DNA from: Bradyrhizobium sp. WD16
GTDB lineage: Bacteria > Pseudomonadota > Alphaproteobacteria > Rhizobiales > Xanthobacteraceae
NCBI RefSeq assembly: GCF_024181725.1
Contig: NZ_CP028908.1
Coordinates: forward strand, 2,108,001-2,172,000
Direction of reading: 5' to 3'
Length of the DNA: 64,000 bases
The notes beneath the pieces are model-generated. The model was not told the origin of the DNA. It saw only the letters and a list, made by a program, of their open reading frames with translations, and searched no databases. Of this stretch, positions 35,544-43,888 are shown one piece after another (position 1 is the first letter of the stretch; each line of letters starts with the position of its first letter). The position numbers were made by a program, and so were the translations under genes.

Positions 35544-35864
35544 ATGAGCGAAGACTGGCAAACCAAGTACGGCCGGCGGCGCGTCCGCAAGGACCCGCCC
35601 ACCCTCGAGGAAGCGGTATTCGCCGCCCAGGGCATCACCGATGATGTCCAGGGCCAGATCGAGATCGCGTCCGCGCTGATCGGTTTGCCGCCGGAAAAGG
35701 TCCGCGAGCAGGTGCTGAAGTCGAAGCCGACGGCGCCCCAGGTCACCCGTATGATCGCCAACGAGCGCGGCGTCGCCCGCGCCGTGGTGGTCGAGCGCCG
35801 TGTCACCCGTCGCCCGGTGGTGGTCGAACGTCGCCCCGCGCGTGGCACCATCGTCAAGGTGTGA
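35544..35864 (+). CDS. conserved hypothetical small basic protein
   Basis: A 106-residue protein. The N-terminal part is a conserved soluble segment (GRRRVRKDPPTLEEAVFAAQ, then GITDDVQGQIEIASALIGLP). The C-terminal 40 residues are very basic, with a repeated V-V-V-E-R-R phrase. It looks like a short helical domain plus a possible nucleic-acid-binding tail; this is inference. I recall similar rhizobial hypothetical proteins but no function. ATG at 35544. Confidence 0.75.
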   Translation: MSEDWQTKYGRRRVRKDPPTLEEAVFAAQGITDDVQGQIEIASALIGLPPEKVREQVLKSKPTAPQVTRMIANERGVARAVVVERRVTRRPVVVERRPARGTIVKV

Positions 35865-35978
35865 GCACTCGGGCGTGACAGCCGGGTTTGGCTGCGTCCC
35901 CATGAGTGCGCGTCTCCAATCTGCGGCCGGCAGCGTAGTCTCGGCTCTCGAGTCTCTCAGTTCGTAAAGTCTCAGCTC

Positions 35979-37271
35979 TCACTCAGCAGCCACTTTCGCC
36001 GGGCTGAAGATCGCCATCGGCGCGGCGACGCCGCGCAGGGCATGAGCGCCGAGAAAGTCGAGTGGCGTGTCGAGGTGGCGCGCCACTGCGTCGGTCACCA
36101 GAATCGGCCGCTTCAGGGTCTTGTGCAGCGCCTCGACCCGGCTCGCCTCGTTGACCGCCGAACCGATCACCGTGAAATCGAGCCGCTGTGGTGCACCGAT
36201 ATTGCCGAAGAACACCTCGCCCTCGTGCAGGGCGATGCCGGCGCGCAGCGGCCGCCAGCCGCCGACCCGCGCGAGTGGCTCCGGCGGCTCGTCATTGATC
36301 GCCGCGAGCCCCGCGATCGCCATGTGCGCCGCTTCCAGCGCGGCGCGCGCGGCAGTTGCGAGTCCGTCGGCCTGTTGCGGCGAAAACACCGCGAGCAGGC
36401 CGTCGCCGATGAATTTCAGCACTTCGCCGCCCTGCGCCAGCACGGCGCCTGCCATGACCTCGAAATAGGCGTTGAGCAGGCTGAGCAGATCGGTGGGATC
36501 GAGCCGGTCGGAGAGATCGGTGAAGCCGCGCAGGTCGGAGACCCAGATCACCGCGCGGATGGATTCGCCGGCGCCACGCCGGATGGTGCCGGCGAGCACC
36601 TTGGCCGCAGCACCGCTGCCGAGATAGGCGCCGAGCGCATTATCGGAAATGCGCAGCGCCGTATGCCGCTCGACATGAAGGGCGAACAGCCGCAGCAGCG
36701 GCCGCATCCGGGCCAGCTGATCGTCGGTGAAGCCGCCGGCCTGGCGTGTGGCGATGGTCAGGGCGTTGCGTTCGCCGCCGCCGCTCAGCGGCAGGGCGAT
36801 GTAGTCCGTCATGCCGGCGGGCGCGAGGTCGTTCATCAGCGGGAAACGCGCCTGGGCCTCGGCGCTCTGCGGATTGCAACGCACCGTCTCGCCGAGTTCG
36901 AAGATCAGCCGTAACGGGTTGCGGCGATAGCTGTCGCTGTCGTTGGCGGCATTGGCCACCTGCACCTCGTCGCAAATGCCGTCAGCGTGCGCCCAGTTCC
37001 AGGAAAAGCCGATCAGCTGCGGATGCAGCGTGCCGATGTGCAGGCTGAACCGGTCGAGGGGCATGCCGGCGGCGACGAGACGCCAGATGAAGCTCTCGAC
37101 GAAGGCGAGCAGGTCGCGGTCGCGTCCAGCCTCGTGCAGCAGCCAGTGCTCGATGGCGGCAAGATCGGTCTGGGCCGGTGCGGCCGCCGTGCCGCGGGTC
37201 GCGCGGCGCACCAGCGTCACCGCGGCGGGATATTGCCGCGGCAGCGAGCTGGGAAAGGGAATGTCGGGCAT
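35979..37271 (-). CDS. adenylate/guanylate cyclase domain protein
   Basis: A 430-residue protein with a GAF-like N-terminal region (about 40-210) and a class III nucleotide cyclase domain (about 225-400). The catalytic core shows IWVSDLRGFTDLSDRLDPTD, with the first metal Asp, and GGEVLKFIGDGLLAVFSPQQ with the second. GIALHEGEVFFGNIGAPQRL and DFTVIGSAVNEASR complete the site. No transmembrane helix is visible, so it is cytosolic. It probably makes cAMP in response to an unknown signal. No neighbour suggests the pathway. Confidence 0.9.
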   Translation of the reverse strand: MPDIPFPSSLPRQYPAAVTLVRRATRGTAAAPAQTDLAAIEHWLLHEAGRDRDLLAFVESFIWRLVAAGMPLDRFSLHIGTLHPQLIGFSWNWAHADGICDEVQVANAANDSDSYRRNPLRLIFELGETVRCNPQSAEAQARFPLMNDLAPAGMTDYIALPLSGGGERNALTIATRQAGGFTDDQLARMRPLLRLFALHVERHTALRISDNALGAYLGSGAAAKVLAGTIRRGAGESIRAVIWVSDLRGFTDLSDRLDPTDLLSLLNAYFEVMAGAVLAQGGEVLKFIGDGLLAVFSPQQADGLATAARAALEAAHMAIAGLAAINDEPPEPLARVGGWRPLRAGIALHEGEVFFGNIGAPQRLDFTVIGSAVNEASRVEALHKTLKRPILVTDAVARHLDTPLDFLGAHALRGVAAPMAIFSPAKVAAE

Positions 37272-37700
37272 GATCGACCGAACGATGTGGAACCGCGTGT
37301 TGCCGGCGCGATCATAGCCGCGCTGGAGCCAGCCGTCAGGAGCGCTCGCATGACCTCCGAGGTAGTCGACCGGCGGCAGCCGGTCTGCACTTCCCTAAAG
37401 GCACCGAAGCTTGTCGAACGAGGTGCCCCCTGAACAGGATGGCCTCCCCGCCTGCGCTTGAACCGGCTGCCGTCGTCACCTGGCCCGTAGACCCCCGCCG
37501 CCGCTGGTTTGTGCTCGCCACCGTGGTGGCGGCGCAGGTGCTGCTCGATGCCGCTCCGTTCAGCCGCGGCCTCATCGTTTTATCTCGTGATGACGCGCTC
37601 GGCTGTGTCGCCGTGGCGCTGTCGCCCAGCGCCGGCGGGCTCATCGCCATGCGGCGGGCGGCGGTCACGGTGTCGCCCTTCGTCAGCATCACGACGTGGC
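37272..37700. other. intergenic stretch with an uncertain short frame
   Basis: These 429 bp lie between the cyclase start and the 3' end of the MBL gene. A plus-strand frame from 37439 reads MASPPALEPAAVVTWPVDPR then RRWFVLATVVAAQVLLDAAP, faintly like the first helix of an MFS transporter. It then loses any such character and runs antisense into the MBL gene. It may be a decayed remnant; I do not call it a gene. No module palindromes are present. Confidence 0.35.
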
Positions 37701-38360
37701 TTACGCCGCGCCGGCGAGGAAGGGATTGGTGCGGCGTTCGTCGCCGAAGGTCGAGCCCGGGCCGTGGCCGCAGATGAAGCCGACATCGTCGCCGAGCGGC
37801 AGCAGCTTCTCGGTGATCGACTGCAGCAGTGCCGCGTGGCTGCCGCCCGGCAGGTCGGTGCGGCCGACCGAGCCGTTGAACAGCACGTCGCCGACCACGG
37901 CGAAGCGCATCTGCGGATTGAAGAACACCACGCTGCCCGGCGAGTGGCCCGGGCAGTGCAGGATCTGGAAAGTCAGTTCGCCGAGGGTGAGGGTCTCGCC
38001 CTCGGTGAGCCAGCGGTCCGGCGTCACGTTGCGCATGCCCGAGAAGCCGAACGTGGCGGCGCTGTCGACCACATGATCGAGCAGGAACTTGTCGGCGATA
38101 TGGGGGCCGACGATCGGCACGCCGAGCGCCTCGCGCAGTTCGTCGGCGCCGCCGACATGGTCGAAATGGCCGTGGGTAATCCAGATCTGCTCGACGGTGA
38201 CACCGGCCTCATCGATTGCGGCGCGGATGTTGGGCACATCCCCGCCGGGGTCGAATACCACAGCGCGCCTGGTGGTTTCGCACCACAACAGCGTGCAGTT
38301 CTGCTGCAGCGCCGTGACCGGAATGATGGCCGCGCGGGCCCTGGCGGATGTCTCGCTCAT
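37701..38360 (-). CDS. MBL-fold metallo-hydrolase (glyoxalase II-like)
   Basis: A 219-residue cytosolic metallo-beta-lactamase-fold hydrolase. The metal motif is WITHGHFDHVGGADELREAL (HxHxDH). Further ligands are the His in QILHCPGHSPGSVVFFN, the Asp in AVVGDVLFNGSVGRTDLPG, and the His in GFICGHGPGSTFGDERRTN. This layout matches the YcbL/glyoxalase II-like group, so a hydroxyacylglutathione-type thioester is the likely substrate. Start ATG at 38360; mmcB is divergent, 58 bp away. Confidence 0.92.
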   Translation of the reverse strand: MSETSARARAAIIPVTALQQNCTLLWCETTRRAVVFDPGGDVPNIRAAIDEAGVTVEQIWITHGHFDHVGGADELREALGVPIVGPHIADKFLLDHVVDSAATFGFSGMRNVTPDRWLTEGETLTLGELTFQILHCPGHSPGSVVFFNPQMRFAVVGDVLFNGSVGRTDLPGGSHAALLQSITEKLLPLGDDVGFICGHGPGSTFGDERRTNPFLAGAA

Positions 38361-38418
38361 GGCGCTCCCATGGCGTATTTTTGCGGCAGCGCCAAGGAGA
38401 AAGTGCTACACACCCGCC

Positions 38419-38913
38419 ATGCCCTCCCAGTTCATGCCTGTTGCGCAGCCGTTGCCCGTCGACGGCCGCCAATCGGAAACCGCGCTGGCGGTCGCCCGGG
38501 GAACGGGTCGTCTATTGCGCAGCTTCGGCTTCTCCTGCGTCAGCGAACTGCCGCTGCCGTCCGGCCGGCGCGCCGATCTCACGGCGCTCAACGCGCGCGG
38601 CGATGTCTGGATCATCGAGATCAAGTCGTCCGAGGCGGATCTGCGGGCGGACCAGAAATGGGAAGAGTACCGGGCGCATTGCGACCGCTTGTTCTTCGCC
38701 TTCCCGCAGCATCTGCCCTGCGAGCTATTCCCGGCCGATGCCGGCCAGATCGTCGCCGATGCCTACGGCGCCCACCTGCATTGCGAGGCGCCGGAGCATC
38801 GTCTCACCGCAGCGACCCGCAAGATGATGCTGCTGCGCTTTGCTCTCGCCGCCGCCCAGCGCCTCAACCGTCTCGCCGACCCGCAGGGTCATCAGGGCGA
38901 TCTTCTCGGCTGA
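38419..38913 (+). CDS. mmcB: MmcB family DNA repair nuclease-like protein
   Basis: A 164-residue protein with a PD-(D/E)XK nuclease-like core. GRRADLTALNARGDVWIIEI followed by KSS gives the Asp and the ExK, and TGRLLRSFGFSCVSELPLPS precedes it. The match to alphaproteobacterial MmcB (implicated in mitomycin C resistance and under SOS control in Caulobacter) is from family memory. Start ATG at 38419. No clear LexA box is visible in the short divergent region shared with the MBL gene. Confidence 0.85.
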   Translation: MPSQFMPVAQPLPVDGRQSETALAVARGTGRLLRSFGFSCVSELPLPSGRRADLTALNARGDVWIIEIKSSEADLRADQKWEEYRAHCDRLFFAFPQHLPCELFPADAGQIVADAYGAHLHCEAPEHRLTAATRKMMLLRFALAAAQRLNRLADPQGHQGDLLG

Positions 38914-38936
38914 ATCGATTTCGCCTCGATCGTTCG

Positions 38937-39584
38937 TCAGGTTGGCGCCGAATGGACCAGGCGCAGACTGTCGCGGGCACGATCGAGCGCGCCGGCCATG
39001 GTGGGTGTCACCGCGCTGTCGAACATGCCGAAGGCGAGGCGGGCGCCGTCGACGACGCGCTCCGGATGGGCGAGCGCGGCCGGATGGTTTTCCAGCGTGA
39101 TGAGGAGGGACGGCCAGAAGCGACGCCCGAAACCGTGGCGCAGATAGGCGGTGGCGCCGCGCACCTCGGCTTCGGGACGATCGGCGAGCCGTGCCAGAAT
39201 GGCGCGGCATGCAAGCCGCATCGCTTCGAGGACATAGACAACGCCGAGCATCTCCGGCACGCAGTCGCCGGAGCCGAGCCCGGGGGCAGGGAGGGGTTCG
39301 CAGGCGATGTCCAGCGAGGCGAGATCGTGCTCCAGCGCCGGGGTGCGGACGCGCAGCGGCCAGTCCGGCAGCACCACGTCGATGCCATGCTGCTCCAGGG
39401 CCGCCTCCAACGGAAACAGCGCTTCGGCCTGGCCGCGCAAGAAGCCGGCATAGTAATCGGGACGGCCGAGATCGAGGCGCGCCATGGCGGTGTCGATGCG
39501 GTCGTGGGCGTGGCGGGTCGCCCTGCGGATCAGGTCCTCGATCGAACTGCTTGAATCGCGGGGACCTGTGCCTGCGCCTGTCAT
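38937..39584 (-). CDS. biliverdin-producing heme oxygenase
   Basis: A 215-residue all-helical heme oxygenase of the bacterial BphO/HmuO type that opens heme to biliverdin, CO and iron. The proximal His lies in IRRATRHAHDRIDTAMARL (about residues 25-27). The glycine-rich distal helix is represented by PEMLGVVYVLEAMRLACRAI, in line with the LGxxYVLEGSxLG motif, although here the second glycine is replaced. No bacteriophytochrome gene is adjacent, so a role in chromophore supply cannot be read from context; iron acquisition is the alternative. Start ATG at 39584. Confidence 0.85.
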   Translation of the reverse strand: MTGAGTGPRDSSSSIEDLIRRATRHAHDRIDTAMARLDLGRPDYYAGFLRGQAEALFPLEAALEQHGIDVVLPDWPLRVRTPALEHDLASLDIACEPLPAPGLGSGDCVPEMLGVVYVLEAMRLACRAILARLADRPEAEVRGATAYLRHGFGRRFWPSLLITLENHPAALAHPERVVDGARLAFGMFDSAVTPTMAGALDRARDSLRLVHSAPT

Positions 39585-39614
39585 GGCCCGTCCTCGAAAG
39601 CTTGCCCGTCTATA

Positions 39615-39638
39615 GGAGCGTCAGATCCATCGCACGAG
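39615..39638. repeat. right end of a module C (half element)
   Basis: GGAGCGTCAGATCCATCGCA then CGAG matches the right end of module C as found at 57388-57409 (GCGTC..GATCCATCGCACTAG). The left half is missing. The short frame on the minus strand (39621-39824) takes its last residues and stop codon from it. Confidence 0.75.
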
Positions 39639-39824
39639 ATCGGGCGCGAGCAGTGCGGAAGCATAGTTCTTCGTCACCTGGGCGGGCACTGTGGTTCGGC
39701 CTTTCACAGTGACGTGAGGCGGCTGAAAGGCGCCGGACCAGTCGATGCGGTAGTCGTCGACGCGGCCATGTCGCTTGGTGATTTCGAGTCGAGTGGAGAT
39801 CTCGAGATGGCGCGCCTTGCCCAT
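39621..39824 (-). CDS. hypothetical 67-residue protein, possibly truncated
   Basis: A frame beginning MGKARHLEISTRLEITKRHG, with PPHVTVKGRTTVPAQVTKNY later, and ending LLAPDLVRWI. It is soluble and basic and I recognise no family. The last codons and the stop lie in a half module C, so the original gene may have been longer and cut by the element or its deletion. An alternative start at 39831 lies in another frame. Low confidence that it is expressed. Confidence 0.4.
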   Translation of the reverse strand: MGKARHLEISTRLEITKRHGRVDDYRIDWSGAFQPPHVTVKGRTTVPAQVTKNYASALLAPDLVRWI

Positions 39825-39936
39825 GGTGCACCGGCGCCGCGCGCCGCTCCCGTCAATTGCGTCAGGGAGAACACTCCGGCGAGCGGAAAGTTCCGCGGCG
39901 TGCGTTGGCTCAGCGCCGTCGGGCGCTGCGGTCAGA

Positions 39937-40012
39937 CCAGTGTCCTGTCTCCGAATGACCGCTCCATTTGCCTCATGCTCGCACGGTCATTCGGAGACAT
40001 AAGCCACACTAG
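39937..40012. repeat. chimeric palindromic module (B left end, A/C-type right end)
   Basis: The left side is B-like: CCAGTGTCCTGTCTCCG. The right inner arm is B-like too (CGGTCATTCGGAGACATAAG), but the right terminus is CCACACTAG, as in A or C, instead of GGACACTAG. The outer stem therefore cannot pair across its last bases. Inner arms pair through AATGACCG/CGGTCATT, a compensatory change relative to AATTACCG/CGGTAATT in the 11405 copy. It lies 18 bp after the regA stop. Confidence 0.88.
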
Positions 40013-40029
40013 GTGAATCGTCAGGAAAA

Positions 40030-40584
40030 TCAGCGCGGCGCGCGCTTGGCGAGAATCCGCTGCAGGGTGCGACGGTGCATGTTGAGCCGCCGTGCGGTCT
40101 CCGAGACGTTGCGATTGCACATCTCGTAAATACGCTGGATATGCTCCCAGCGGACGCGATCGGCCGACATCGGGTTCTGCGGCGGCTCGACCTTTTCGCT
40201 GCCGCCGGCGAGCAGCGCCGCGACCACGTCGTCGGCGTCAGCAGGCTTCGACAGGTAGTCGACAGCGCCCATCTTCACGGCGGTCACCGCGGTGGCGATG
40301 TTGCCGTAGCCGGTCAGCACGATGGCGCGCGCATCGGGGCGCTGACGCTTGAGCGCCGACACCACGTCGAGACCATTGCCGTCGCCCAGTCGCAGGTCGA
40401 CGACGGCGAAGGCTGGCGCGGCGCGGTCGATTTCGGCGAGACCATCGGCGACGGTGTCGCAGGAGGTGACGGCGAAGCCGCGGCTCTCCATCGCCCGCGC
40501 CAGCCGCTCGAGAAAGGCCTTGTCGTCTTCCACGATCAGCAGCGAACGGTCGGTCGGTTCCGCAGTGGCGGCCACGGCAATCAT
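40030..40584 (-). CDS. regA: redox response regulator RegA (ActR/PrrA)
   Basis: A 184-residue response regulator. The receiver domain has the acidic pair in LLIVEDDKAF, the phosphorylated D63 in FAVVDLRLGDGNG, and the Thr/Lys of IVLTGYGN...YLSKPADADD. A proline linker precedes the Fis-type HTH (about 140-180, IYEMCNRNVSETARRLNMHR then RTLQRILAKRAPR), which is nearly invariant in RegA proteins. It controls redox-dependent genes such as those for photosynthesis, carbon fixation, nitrogen fixation and respiration in relatives. Start ATG at 40584, with GAGGA upstream; 40599 is an alternative. Confidence 0.96.
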   Translation of the reverse strand: MIAVAATAEPTDRSLLIVEDDKAFLERLARAMESRGFAVTSCDTVADGLAEIDRAAPAFAVVDLRLGDGNGLDVVSALKRQRPDARAIVLTGYGNIATAVTAVKMGAVDYLSKPADADDVVAALLAGGSEKVEPPQNPMSADRVRWEHIQRIYEMCNRNVSETARRLNMHRRTLQRILAKRAPR

Positions 40585-40682
40585 CTCAGGGTTCCTCATT
40601 GGCGCATTCGGCGCTGCGGGAAATATGGTCATGATCGGCCGGGATGCCAAGCGGGAAGGGGATGCGGCAAATTGCATCCGCC

Positions 40683-42005
40683 TCAAGCTGCTGGCGCGGC
40701 GGCGTTTTCCTGGTTCGAAGCAGTCTCGAAGCGCTCGCGCGGCCAGGTGATATGCACCACCGCGCCGTGGTCGGGGAAGGTCCGATTGGTGAAGGACAGC
40801 CGCGCTCCCGTGCGCTCCAGCAGCGTGCGGGCGATGAAGATGCCGAGCCCGAGCCCGCCGTGATTGCCGTCGGCCGGCCGCCGCGACAGATAGGGCTCGC
40901 CGATCCGCTTGAGCAGGTCCGGGGCGATGCCGGGGCCGTCGTCCGAGACGACGATTTCCACCGTTTCGGCATTCCACCAGGCATTCACCTCGACCTCGGT
41001 CCGGGCGAAATCGACGGCGTTCTCCAGGATATTGCCGAGCCCATAGATAATCGCGGGATTGCGCTTGCCGACCGGCTCCTGGCTACCAGCCACTGCGATC
41101 CGCACCTTGATGGTAATGCCAAAATCGCGATGGGGCGCCACCGTCTCCTCGATCAGGGTGGAGAGCGGCATGCGGTCAAAGGGCGCATCGCTGGCCGAGA
41201 GCTGGGTCAACTTGGCCAGAATGTCGCGGCAGCGCTTGGCCTGCTCACTCAGCGTTTTGAGCTCGCCGGCAATAGGGTTGTCCGGCTCGATGCTGCGTTC
41301 GAGTTCACGGGAAATCAGAAAAATGGTGGCGAGCGGGGTGCCGAGCTCGTGGGCGGCGGCGGCCGCGAGGCCATCGAGCTGGGTGAGATGCTGCTCGCGC
41401 GCCAGCACCAGTTCGGTGGCGGCGAGCGCGTCGGACAGCTTGTGGGCCTGCTCGGTGACCTGGAAAGTGTAGAGACTGGTGACGCCGATGGCGAGCAGGA
41501 TCGAGAGCCAGACGCCGGTCATGTAGATCGGCGGCAGCGCCAGCGGTTCGTCGCTGTTCCAGGGGAGCGGCAGATGGACGAACCCGAGCGCCGTGGCGCA
41601 GGCGATCGCGAGCAGGCCGAGGCCGAGCGTCAGTCGCGTCGGCAGGGCCGTGGCGGAAATCAGCACCGGGGCGAGGAACAGGAAGGAGAAGGGGTTCTGC
41701 AGGCCGCCGGTGAAGAACAACAGCGCGGCGAGCTCAATGATGTTGAGGGCCAGGAGGCCGGCGGCATGGAGCGGCTCCAGCGGCCGGCGGGGGTTGAAGG
41801 CGATCTGCAGCGCGAGGTTGAGTAGGGCGGAAAACCCGATCACGGTCACGCAGGGAATGAGCGGAAGGTCGAATTCGAGACCCTGGACCACGATGAAGAT
41901 GGCGGCGAGCTGGCCCAGCACCGCAAGCCAGCGCAGGCGCAGAATGGTGTCCAGCCGGACGAAACGGCGGCGGTAGCGGATGTCGGATTCGGCATTGTCG
42001 ATCAT
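40683..42005 (-). CDS. regB: redox sensor histidine kinase RegB (ActS/PrrB)
   Basis: A 440-residue inner-membrane kinase with six predicted helices. The quinone-sensing motif GGLQNPF (100-106) is intact. The phosphorylated H219 lies in AAAAAHELGTPLATIFLISR and the redox-active cysteine is C259 in AKRCRDIL. The ATPase domain has N, G1 and G2 boxes (NILENAVDFA, VSDDGPGIAPDLLKRIGEPY, HGGLGLGIFIARTLLERTGA). Start ATG at 42005. regA follows 98 bp later on the same strand. The senC/prrC gene often linked to regBA is not here. Confidence 0.96.
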   Translation of the reverse strand: MIDNAESDIRYRRRFVRLDTILRLRWLAVLGQLAAIFIVVQGLEFDLPLIPCVTVIGFSALLNLALQIAFNPRRPLEPLHAAGLLALNIIELAALLFFTGGLQNPFSFLFLAPVLISATALPTRLTLGLGLLAIACATALGFVHLPLPWNSDEPLALPPIYMTGVWLSILLAIGVTSLYTFQVTEQAHKLSDALAATELVLAREQHLTQLDGLAAAAAHELGTPLATIFLISRELERSIEPDNPIAGELKTLSEQAKRCRDILAKLTQLSASDAPFDRMPLSTLIEETVAPHRDFGITIKVRIAVAGSQEPVGKRNPAIIYGLGNILENAVDFARTEVEVNAWWNAETVEIVVSDDGPGIAPDLLKRIGEPYLSRRPADGNHGGLGLGIFIARTLLERTGARLSFTNRTFPDHGAVVHITWPRERFETASNQENAAAPAA

Positions 42006-42141
42006 GGTGGACAGTTTAATCGTTGCGCGCCGCCGCCACAAAGGGGGCACGCCGCCGCAATAATGCTGTCGGGATGCCGCCGCGATGAATGGCGCAGCAA
42101 TGCATCTTGCGCTCGCGGCGGCATTGGACCAATGAACGATC

Positions 42142-42924
42142 ATGCCTGTGCCCGTGCGCCCTCGCCAGCCTACTGGAATGCTGCCTGACCCGGCCATCGA
42201 CGTTGACGGCCTGGTCAAGGTCTACAAGGCGACGCGCGCGGTGGATGGCATCTCATTTCGCATCGCGCGGGGCAGCGTCACCGGGCTGCTCGGTGGCAAT
42301 GGTGCCGGCAAGACCACGACCATCGCCATGATCATGGGGCTTGTGCTGCCGACCTCGGGCCGCATCCGGGTGCTCGGCTGCGCCATGCCGGCGGAAAGCG
42401 AGCAGGTGCTTGGCCGGATGAATTTCGAGAGTCCCTATGTGGACATGCCGATGCGGCTCACCGTGCGGCAGAATCTGACGGTGTTCGGCCGGCTCTATGC
42501 TGTCCCCGATCTCCAGGCACGGCTCGCCGAGATCGCGGCCGAGTTCGACCTCGGCGAATTTCTCGACCGCCCGAGCGGGAAATTGTCCTCGGGTCAGAAG
42601 ACCCGCGTGGCCTTGGCCAAGGCCCTGATCAATCGCCCGGAACTGCTTCTGCTCGACGAGCCGACCGCCTCGCTCGATCCGGACACGGCAGACTGGATCC
42701 GTGGCCGGCTCGAAACCTATCGCCGCGAAACCGGGGCGACCATCCTGCTGGCGTCGCACAACATGCTGGAGGTCGAGCGACTGTGCGATCGCGTCATCAT
42801 CATGAAGCGCGGTCGAATCGAGGACGATGGCAGCCCGGCCGCCATGATGCAGCGCTACAACCGCGACACGCTGGAGGACGTTTTCCTCGATGTCGCGCGC
42901 GGGCGAGGGGTTGCAGCATCATGA
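42142..42924 (+). CDS. ABC transporter ATP-binding protein
   Basis: Cytosolic ATPase of 260 residues for an ABC-2 exporter. The Walker A is GGNGAGKTTT (51-60), the signature is LSSGQKTRVALAKAL, the Walker B is LLLLDEPTASLDPDTADWIR, and the H-loop is ILLASHNMLEVERLCDRVII. The partner permease overlaps its stop by 4 bp (ATGA). The pair resembles the multidrug or polysaccharide ABC-2 class; the substrate is unknown. It is divergent from regB, with 136 bp between the starts. Confidence 0.94.
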   Translation: MPVPVRPRQPTGMLPDPAIDVDGLVKVYKATRAVDGISFRIARGSVTGLLGGNGAGKTTTIAMIMGLVLPTSGRIRVLGCAMPAESEQVLGRMNFESPYVDMPMRLTVRQNLTVFGRLYAVPDLQARLAEIAAEFDLGEFLDRPSGKLSSGQKTRVALAKALINRPELLLLDEPTASLDPDTADWIRGRLETYRRETGATILLASHNMLEVERLCDRVIIMKRGRIEDDGSPAAMMQRYNRDTLEDVFLDVARGRGVAAS

Positions 42925-43739
42925 AGCAGGTGCCCCCGTACACCGGCATCGCCCTGCACCGGATCGGTGCCATGATGTTGCGCCACTGGTATCTTTTGAC
43001 TTCGTCGTGGCCGCGGCTCCTGGAACTGATCTACTGGCCGGCACTGCAGCTCATCACCTGGGGCTTCTCTCAGGCCTACATCTCGCAGAATGCCGGATTC
43101 TTCGCCCGCGCCGGCGGCACCTTCATCGGCGCGGTGATCCTGTGGGACATCCTGTTTCGGGGGCAGCTTGGCTTCTCCATGTCCTTCCTCGAAGAAATGT
43201 GGTCGCGGAACCTCGGCAATCTGATGATGAGCCCGCTCAAGGTCAGCGAGCTGGTGCTGTCGCTGATGATCATGAGCGTCGTTCGCCTCGCCATCGGCGT
43301 TATTCCGATGACACTGCTGGCGCTCGCCTTCTTCGGCTTCAACCTCTACGGGCTCGGCTTCGCGCTGGTGGCCTTCTTCTGCAACCTGATCTTCACGAGC
43401 TGGGCTTTCGGCCTGATCGCTTCCGGCCTTGTGCTGCGCAACGGATTAGGGGCTGAAGGCCTTGCCTGGACGCTGATGTTCGTGCTGTTGCCGATCACCT
43501 GTGTCTATTACCCGGTTGCAATCCTGCCGGTCTGGCTGCAGTGGCTCGCCTGGAGTCTGCCGCCCACCTACGTGTTCGAAGGCATGCGAGCCATCCTGTC
43601 CGACCATGTCTTCCGTGCGGACCTGATGGTCGAGGCGCTGGCCATCAACGTCGCATTTCTGGCGATTGCGACGGTGGTTTTCCTTGTTCTGTTGCGCAGC
43701 GCCCGGATCAACGGTGCCCTGGTGCAGACCGGTGAGTGA
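42921..43739 (+). CDS. ABC-2 type transporter permease
   Basis: A 272-residue inner-membrane permease with six predicted helices. Example segments are LLELIYWPALQLITWGFSQ, FIGAVILWDILFRGQLGFSM and MFVLLPITCVYYPVAILPVW. The conserved ABC-2 tail LAWSLPPTYVFEGMRAILSD is present. Translation is coupled to the upstream ATPase through an ATGA overlap. Together they form one export system of unknown substrate. Confidence 0.92.
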   Translation: MKQVPPYTGIALHRIGAMMLRHWYLLTSSWPRLLELIYWPALQLITWGFSQAYISQNAGFFARAGGTFIGAVILWDILFRGQLGFSMSFLEEMWSRNLGNLMMSPLKVSELVLSLMIMSVVRLAIGVIPMTLLALAFFGFNLYGLGFALVAFFCNLIFTSWAFGLIASGLVLRNGLGAEGLAWTLMFVLLPITCVYYPVAILPVWLQWLAWSLPPTYVFEGMRAILSDHVFRADLMVEALAINVAFLAIATVVFLVLLRSARINGALVQTGE

Positions 43740-43888
43740 ACTCTTCGTCTAAGCCCCTGTGGCCGCTGTGATTCCATCATTATATCGGTGATATCCGCCT
43801 CCGCTGCGGCGAGGGCTTCAAATTGAGCATTGACGCGGTGCCGCGAAGGCGACACCTTCCGCGGTGCAAAAAAATGCTGAGGGATATC

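Noticed and set aside
37439-37777. Possible start of an MFS transporter
   Set aside because: Only about 25 residues look transporter-like, the rest has no membrane pattern, and it runs antisense into the MBL gene.
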